Source: Albimonas sp041685625
GTDB lineage: Bacteria; Pseudomonadota; Alphaproteobacteria; Rhodobacterales; Rhodobacteraceae
Direction of reading: 5' to 3'
Assembly: GCA_041685625.1 (NCBI GenBank)
Contig: JAWLFJ010000005.1
Location: forward strand, 1-64,000
Length of the DNA stretch: 64,000 nt
Below the pieces are notes generated by a model. The model worked only from the letters and a program-made list of their open reading frames with translations, was not told the origin of the DNA and did not search any database. A program made the translations under genes and the position numbers. Positions 60,246 through 64,000 of the stretch are shown here, one piece after another (position 1 is the first letter of the stretch; every line of letters starts with the position of its first letter).

Positions 60246-61244
60246 ATGGCCGGGCTCTACAGCGAGGATTTCGTCGAGCGGCTGCGCGAGGGCGCGCGGT
60301 CCGTGGCGGGCGAGTGGGGCCTCTCGCCACGGACCGAGGTGACGCTGCTCAACGTCTCGGAGAACGCCACCTTCCGCGCCGACGATCCGGAGGCCGAGGC
60401 GCCGGTGATCCTTCGCGTGCACCGGCCCGGCTATCACACGCGGGCGGAGATCGACTCGGAGCTGGCCTGGATCGACGCGCTCAGGGCGGAGGGGGTGGCG
60501 ACGGTCCCGGCGGCGCTGGAGCGCCGGGAGGGCGGGCGCGTGTCGACCTTCGCGCTCGACGGCGCGCCGCGCGAGGTGGTGGCGTTCGAGTTCCTGGAGG
60601 GCCGCGAGCCTTCGCCGGAGGAGGATCTGGCGGAGGGGTTCCGCGAGCTCGGCGCGATCAGCGCCCGGCTGCACGGCCAGGCGCGGCGCTGGCGCCGCCC
60701 GGAGGGCTTCGTGCGCAAGGCCTGGACCTTCGACACCACGGTCGGGCGGACGCCGCATTGGGGCGACTGGCGCGCGGGCCTCGGCCTGACGGCGGCGGGC
60801 GCGGCGCATCTGGAACGGGCGGCCGGGGCGCTGGAGCGGCGCCTCGCGGCCTATGGCGACGGGCCGGAGCGGTTCGGGCTGATCCATGCCGATCTCCGCC
60901 TCGCCAACCTGCTGGTGCAGGACGGGCGCATCGCGGTGATCGACTTCGACGACTGCGGCTTCGGCTGGTTCGCCTTCGACTTCGCCGCCGCGATCAGCTT
61001 CATGGAGACTGACCCGGCGATCCCGGCGCTGAAGGCGGCCTGGGTCGAGGGTTATCGCGGGGTCGCGCCGCTGGACGCGGCGACCGAGGCGATGCTGGAC
61101 GACTTCGTCATGCTGCGGCGGCTGCAGCTCACGGCCTGGATCGCGAGCCACGCCGAGACGCCGACCGCCGCCGAGATGGGCGCGCCCTTCACCGAGGGCA
61201 CGCTGGAGATCGCGGAACGCTGGCTCTCCCGCAGCGCGGCCTGA
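60246..61244 (+). CDS. APH-fold kinase, hydroxylysine/homoserine-kinase-like
   Basis: A 332-residue aminoglycoside-phosphotransferase-fold small-molecule kinase. Active-site lines: LIHADLRLANLLVQDGRIAVIDFDDCGFGWFAFDFA near residues 218-253, with the catalytic Asp in HADLRLAN and the metal Asp in IDFDD. Members that pair with class III aminotransferase-fold phospholyases include hydroxylysine kinase (HYKK). The next gene, 29 bp downstream, is exactly such a protein. So a 5-hydroxylysine or ethanolamine kinase is the best inference; other amino alcohols are possible. Confidence 0.85.
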   Translation: MAGLYSEDFVERLREGARSVAGEWGLSPRTEVTLLNVSENATFRADDPEAEAPVILRVHRPGYHTRAEIDSELAWIDALRAEGVATVPAALERREGGRVSTFALDGAPREVVAFEFLEGREPSPEEDLAEGFRELGAISARLHGQARRWRRPEGFVRKAWTFDTTVGRTPHWGDWRAGLGLTAAGAAHLERAAGALERRLAAYGDGPERFGLIHADLRLANLLVQDGRIAVIDFDDCGFGWFAFDFAAAISFMETDPAIPALKAAWVEGYRGVAPLDAATEAMLDDFVMLRRLQLTAWIASHAETPTAAEMGAPFTEGTLEIAERWLSRSAA

Positions 61245-61273
61245 CGCGGGCGGGGGGAGAGGGAGACGGAACC

Positions 61274-62602
61274 ATGCCCCCCGAGGTGCGGAAGATCCTG
61301 GACATGAACGCCTTCGATCCGTCGAAGGACGGGGCCGATGCGCAGGCGAGCCCGGGCCTGCTGGCGCGGCGGCGGGCGAACTTCGGCGCGGCCTCGGTGC
61401 TGTTCTACCGCCGGCCGATCGAGATGGTGCGGGCCGAGGGCTGCTGGATGGAGGCGGCGGACGGCACGCGCTACCTCGACTTCTACAACAACGTCCCCTC
61501 GGTCGGGCATTCGCATCCGAAGGTGGTGGAGGCGGTGCATCGGCAGATGGCGCGGCTCAACACCAACACGCGCTACCTGAACGCGGTGACGGAGGCCTAT
61601 ATCGAGCGCTTCAAGGCGCTGCTGCCGCCGGCGCTGTCCAACGTCGTGCTCTCCTGCACCGGCAGCGAGGCGAACGATCTGGCGCTGCGGGTGGCGATGG
61701 AGGCGACGGGGGGCGACGGGATCGTCGCCACCGAGACCGCCTATCACGGCAACGGCTACCTGACGACGCAGGTCTCGCCCTCCTCCTGGCGCGAGGGGGC
61801 GCCGCCGTCGCGGATCCGGACGGTGCCGGCGCCGAGCGTCGAGGCCTACGGCGCGGATGTCGGGGCGGGCTTCGCGGCGGCGGTGGCGGAGGCCTTCGAG
61901 GCGCTGGCGGCGGCGGGGCACGGGCCGGCGGCGCTGCTGGTCGATTCGGCGTTCTCGAGCGACGGGGTGTTCGCCGATCCGCCGGGCTTCCTCGCGCCCG
62001 CGGTGGCGGCGGCGCGGGCGGCGGGCGCGCTCTTCGTCGCCGACGAGGTGCAGCCGGGATTCGGACGCCTCGGCGCGGGGATGTGGGGCTTCGCCCGCCA
62101 CGGCGTCGAGCCCGACATGGTCACGACCGGCAAGCCGATGGCGAACGGCTTTCCGATGGCCGCGACGGCGACGCGGCCGGAGCCGCTGGAGCGGTTCTGC
62201 CGGCGATTCGGCTACTTCAACACCTTCGGCGGCAACCCCGTGGCGGCGGCCGCGGGCTCGGCCGTGCTGGACGTGATCGAGGGCGAGGGGCTGATCGCGA
62301 ACGCCGCGCGGGTCGGCGCGCGGCTGAAGGCGGGGCTGGAGGCCGCGGGCGCGGGGGATCCGCGGGTCGGCGCGGTGCGGGGGGCGGGGCTGTTCCTCGG
62401 CCTCGACCTGGTGCGCGGCGGCGAGCCCGACGCGGCCTTCGCGGTGCGGGTCATCGACGGGCTGCGCGACCGGGGGGTGCTGATCGGAGCCTGCGGGAAA
62501 TACGGCCACACGCTCAAGATCCGCCCGCCCCTCCCGTTGTCGGAGGCGGAGGCGGACCGCTTCGTCGCGGCCTTCGCGGAGACGCTGGCGGAATCGGACT
62601 GA
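61274..62602 (+). CDS. Class III aminotransferase-fold PLP enzyme, AGXT2L-type phospholyase
   Basis: A 442-residue PLP enzyme. Seen: SCTGSEANDLALRVA (PLP phosphate), the Asp of LFVADEVQPGFGRLG, the Schiff-base Lys in VTTGKPMANGFPMAA and FNTFGGNPVAAAAG. The GKPMxNG sequence is characteristic of the AGXT2L1/AGXT2L2 group, which removes phosphate and ammonia from phosphoethanolamine or 5-phosphohydroxylysine, rather than of ordinary aminotransferases. The immediately upstream kinase supports this. The N-terminal part adds MPPEVRKILDMNAF. Cytosolic. Confidence 0.86.
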   Translation: MPPEVRKILDMNAFDPSKDGADAQASPGLLARRRANFGAASVLFYRRPIEMVRAEGCWMEAADGTRYLDFYNNVPSVGHSHPKVVEAVHRQMARLNTNTRYLNAVTEAYIERFKALLPPALSNVVLSCTGSEANDLALRVAMEATGGDGIVATETAYHGNGYLTTQVSPSSWREGAPPSRIRTVPAPSVEAYGADVGAGFAAAVAEAFEALAAAGHGPAALLVDSAFSSDGVFADPPGFLAPAVAAARAAGALFVADEVQPGFGRLGAGMWGFARHGVEPDMVTTGKPMANGFPMAATATRPEPLERFCRRFGYFNTFGGNPVAAAAGSAVLDVIEGEGLIANAARVGARLKAGLEAAGAGDPRVGAVRGAGLFLGLDLVRGGEPDAAFAVRVIDGLRDRGVLIGACGKYGHTLKIRPPLPLSEAEADRFVAAFAETLAESD

Positions 62603-62847
62603 GCCGCTGATCGAGGCGCCTGCTCAAAGGATGGGCAGGCCGTCGCCCCTGCGTGATGCATGAACAGCCCGAAACGGATTCCGTAGCGGCACGACCACCC
62701 GTCACCTTGCGGGAGGCCGCATAAACAAACGGTGAATTCTCTGGCCTTCGTGGCGGCGCTGGGGCGTTGACATGCACCGGATCGTGCCGCAGCCTTCGTT
62801 TCGAAGTCACATGACAACTCGCGACAGCACGGCAGAAGGACTGCATC

Positions 62848-64000
62848 ATGAATAAGCACGCTCCGGGAATCACGGGCGCGACGGGGGTCCTCCATCCGCT
62901 GGAGCCGCTCACGCCCGAGGAGATCGTGGCGGCCGGCGACATGGTGCGCGCCGACATGCAGGGCGGCGAGGGCGAGCTGCGCTTCGAGACGATCGAGCTG
63001 ATGGAGCCGCCCAAGGCCGAGGTCCGCGCCTTCCGTCCCGGCGATCCCATCGCCCGGCGCGCCCGGGTGCAGGTCTATCGCACCGGCCGGGTCGGCGTCT
63101 GGCGCTTCATCCTCTCGCTCACCTCGGGCGAGATCGTCTCCAAGGAGGAGCTGGAGACGGCGCGGCCGATGATCCAGCTCGAGGAGTTCCTCGAGATCGA
63201 GGGCGCGGTGAAGGCCGATCCCCGCTTCGTCGAGGCCTGCGGCAAGCGCGGCATCGAGGACATGGAGCTGGTCTGCGTCGATCCCTGGTCGGCCGGCAGC
63301 TTCGGCGGCCCGGAGGAGGAGGGCCGCCACATCAGCCACACCTTCGCCTGGGTCCGCTCCAGCCCGGAGGACAACTTCTACGCCCACCCGATCGAGGGCC
63401 TGAACGCCGTCGTCGACGTCAAGACGCTGGAGGTGCTCAGGGTCGACGACCGCGGCGTGCAGCCGGTGCCGAAGACCGACAGCAACTACGCCGCCGCCTT
63501 CCAGGAGCGCATGCGCGACGACCTCAAGCCGATCGACGTCACGCAGCCCGAGGGCGTCTCCTTCGTCATGGAGGGCCGGCGCATCAGGTGGCACGACTGG
63601 GACCTGCTGATCGGCTTCAACGCCCGCGAGGGGCTGACGCTGCACGACATCCGCTACGCCGACCGGCCGATCTGCTACCGCGCCTCGATGTCCGAGATGG
63701 TGGTGCCCTACGGCAGCCCGCAGGAGCAGCACGCGCGCAAGAACGTGTTCGACATCGGCGAATACGGCCTCGGCAAGCTGGCCAATTCGCTGACGCTGGG
63801 CTGCGACTGCCTCGGCGCGATCCACTACCTCGACTGTCACATCGCCGACGTGAACGGCGGCGTGATGAAGATCGACAACGGCATCTGCATCCACGAGGAG
63901 GACTGGGGCGTCCTCTGGAAGCACTGGGACTTCCGCACCGACGCGACCGAGGTGCGCCGCGCCCGCCGGCTGGTGATCTCCTCGATCTCCACGGTCGGCA
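62848..64000 (+). CDS. Copper-containing primary amine oxidase (C-terminus outside window)
   Basis: The forward strand is open from ATG at 62848 to the window edge, 384 complete codons. The N-terminal HPLEPLTPEEIVAAGDMVRA is the N2 domain start of bacterial copper amine oxidases (phenylethylamine/histamine type). The N3 domain and the catalytic-base region VPYGSPQEQHARKNVFDIGEYGLG are present. The window ends at ISSISTVG, just before the place where the topaquinone Tyr (NYEY/D) is expected, so the cofactor residue and copper ligands cannot be checked. No signal peptide. Oxidises primary amines to aldehydes, H2O2 and ammonia. Confidence 0.94.
   Translation, partial: MNKHAPGITGATGVLHPLEPLTPEEIVAAGDMVRADMQGGEGELRFETIELMEPPKAEVRAFRPGDPIARRARVQVYRTGRVGVWRFILSLTSGEIVSKEELETARPMIQLEEFLEIEGAVKADPRFVEACGKRGIEDMELVCVDPWSAGSFGGPEEEGRHISHTFAWVRSSPEDNFYAHPIEGLNAVVDVKTLEVLRVDDRGVQPVPKTDSNYAAAFQERMRDDLKPIDVTQPEGVSFVMEGRRIRWHDWDLLIGFNAREGLTLHDIRYADRPICYRASMSEMVVPYGSPQEQHARKNVFDIGEYGLGKLANSLTLGCDCLGAIHYLDCHIADVNGGVMKIDNGICIHEEDWGVLWKHWDFRTDATEVRRARRLVISSISTVG

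Overview
The window is very GC-rich (above 70% by eye, with strong third-position G/C) and reads as chromosomal DNA of a Rhodobacterales-like alphaproteobacterium. Supporting signs are an XrtD-type exosortase, AcuI, a gene-transfer-agent-style lysis pair, TRAP transporters, TamA/TamB, DUF2783 beside a flavin monooxygenase, and densely coupled ATGA/GTGA gene junctions. I see no tRNA, rRNA, CRISPR array, intact insertion sequence or replication origin. The extreme GC content creates long spurious antisense frames opposite almost every real gene; these are left out.

Layout. 1-3 kb: end of a LolD-like ABC ATPase, a DUF2177-type membrane protein, two coupled lipoproteins and a small unknown protein. 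3-6.2 kb: a cyclase-family hydrolase, a decayed TRAP DctM fragment and an exosortase of XrtD type. 6.6-10.4 kb: iron-type ABC permease and binding protein without an ATPase gene, then an IsdG-like monooxygenase. 10.6-18 kb: assorted metabolic enzymes (2-hydroxyacid dehydrogenase, TPP enzyme, quinone reductase, AhpD-like protein, CoA-transferase plus Tat-exported cyclase-family enzyme). 18.2 kb: acuI. 19.4-20.9 kb: muramidase plus 3-TM holin. 20.9-27.3 kb: tamB/tamA. 27.4-31.9 kb: an RsmC-like methyltransferase and pyruvate carboxylase. 32.1-38 kb: a tightly coupled homogentisate operon (hmgA, fahA, metallo-beta-lactamase-fold protein, flavin monooxygenase, DUF2783 and three very small membrane proteins), divergent from a MarR regulator with a clear palindromic operator. 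38.6-45.4 kb: WrbA, GST, a BisC-like molybdoenzyme, a methyltransferase, an SDR and an MFS transporter. 45.7-48.7 kb: a complete TRAP transporter.

48.8-55.1 kb is the most unusual part. One apparent operon encodes a SAM-domain/class III nucleotide cyclase/AAA/TPR signalling protein, a cytochrome P450 with CYP74 (allene oxide synthase/hydroperoxide lyase) hallmarks, and a cyclooxygenase-like haem peroxidase/dioxygenase. Together they look like a bacterial oxylipin pathway: the peroxidase-family enzyme would make a fatty-acid hydroperoxide, the P450 would rearrange it, and the signalling protein would couple it to regulation. About 0.9 kb away and divergent, 56-59 kb encodes a small membrane protein, an AttH/CrtC-like lipocalin-type protein and a secreted di-haem cytochrome c lipoprotein, which may also act on lipids or isoprenoids.

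59.3-64 kb holds an SDR, a kinase/aminotransferase-fold pair resembling hydroxylysine (or ethanolamine-phosphate) kinase plus phospholyase, and the first part of a copper amine oxidase, suggesting amine catabolism.
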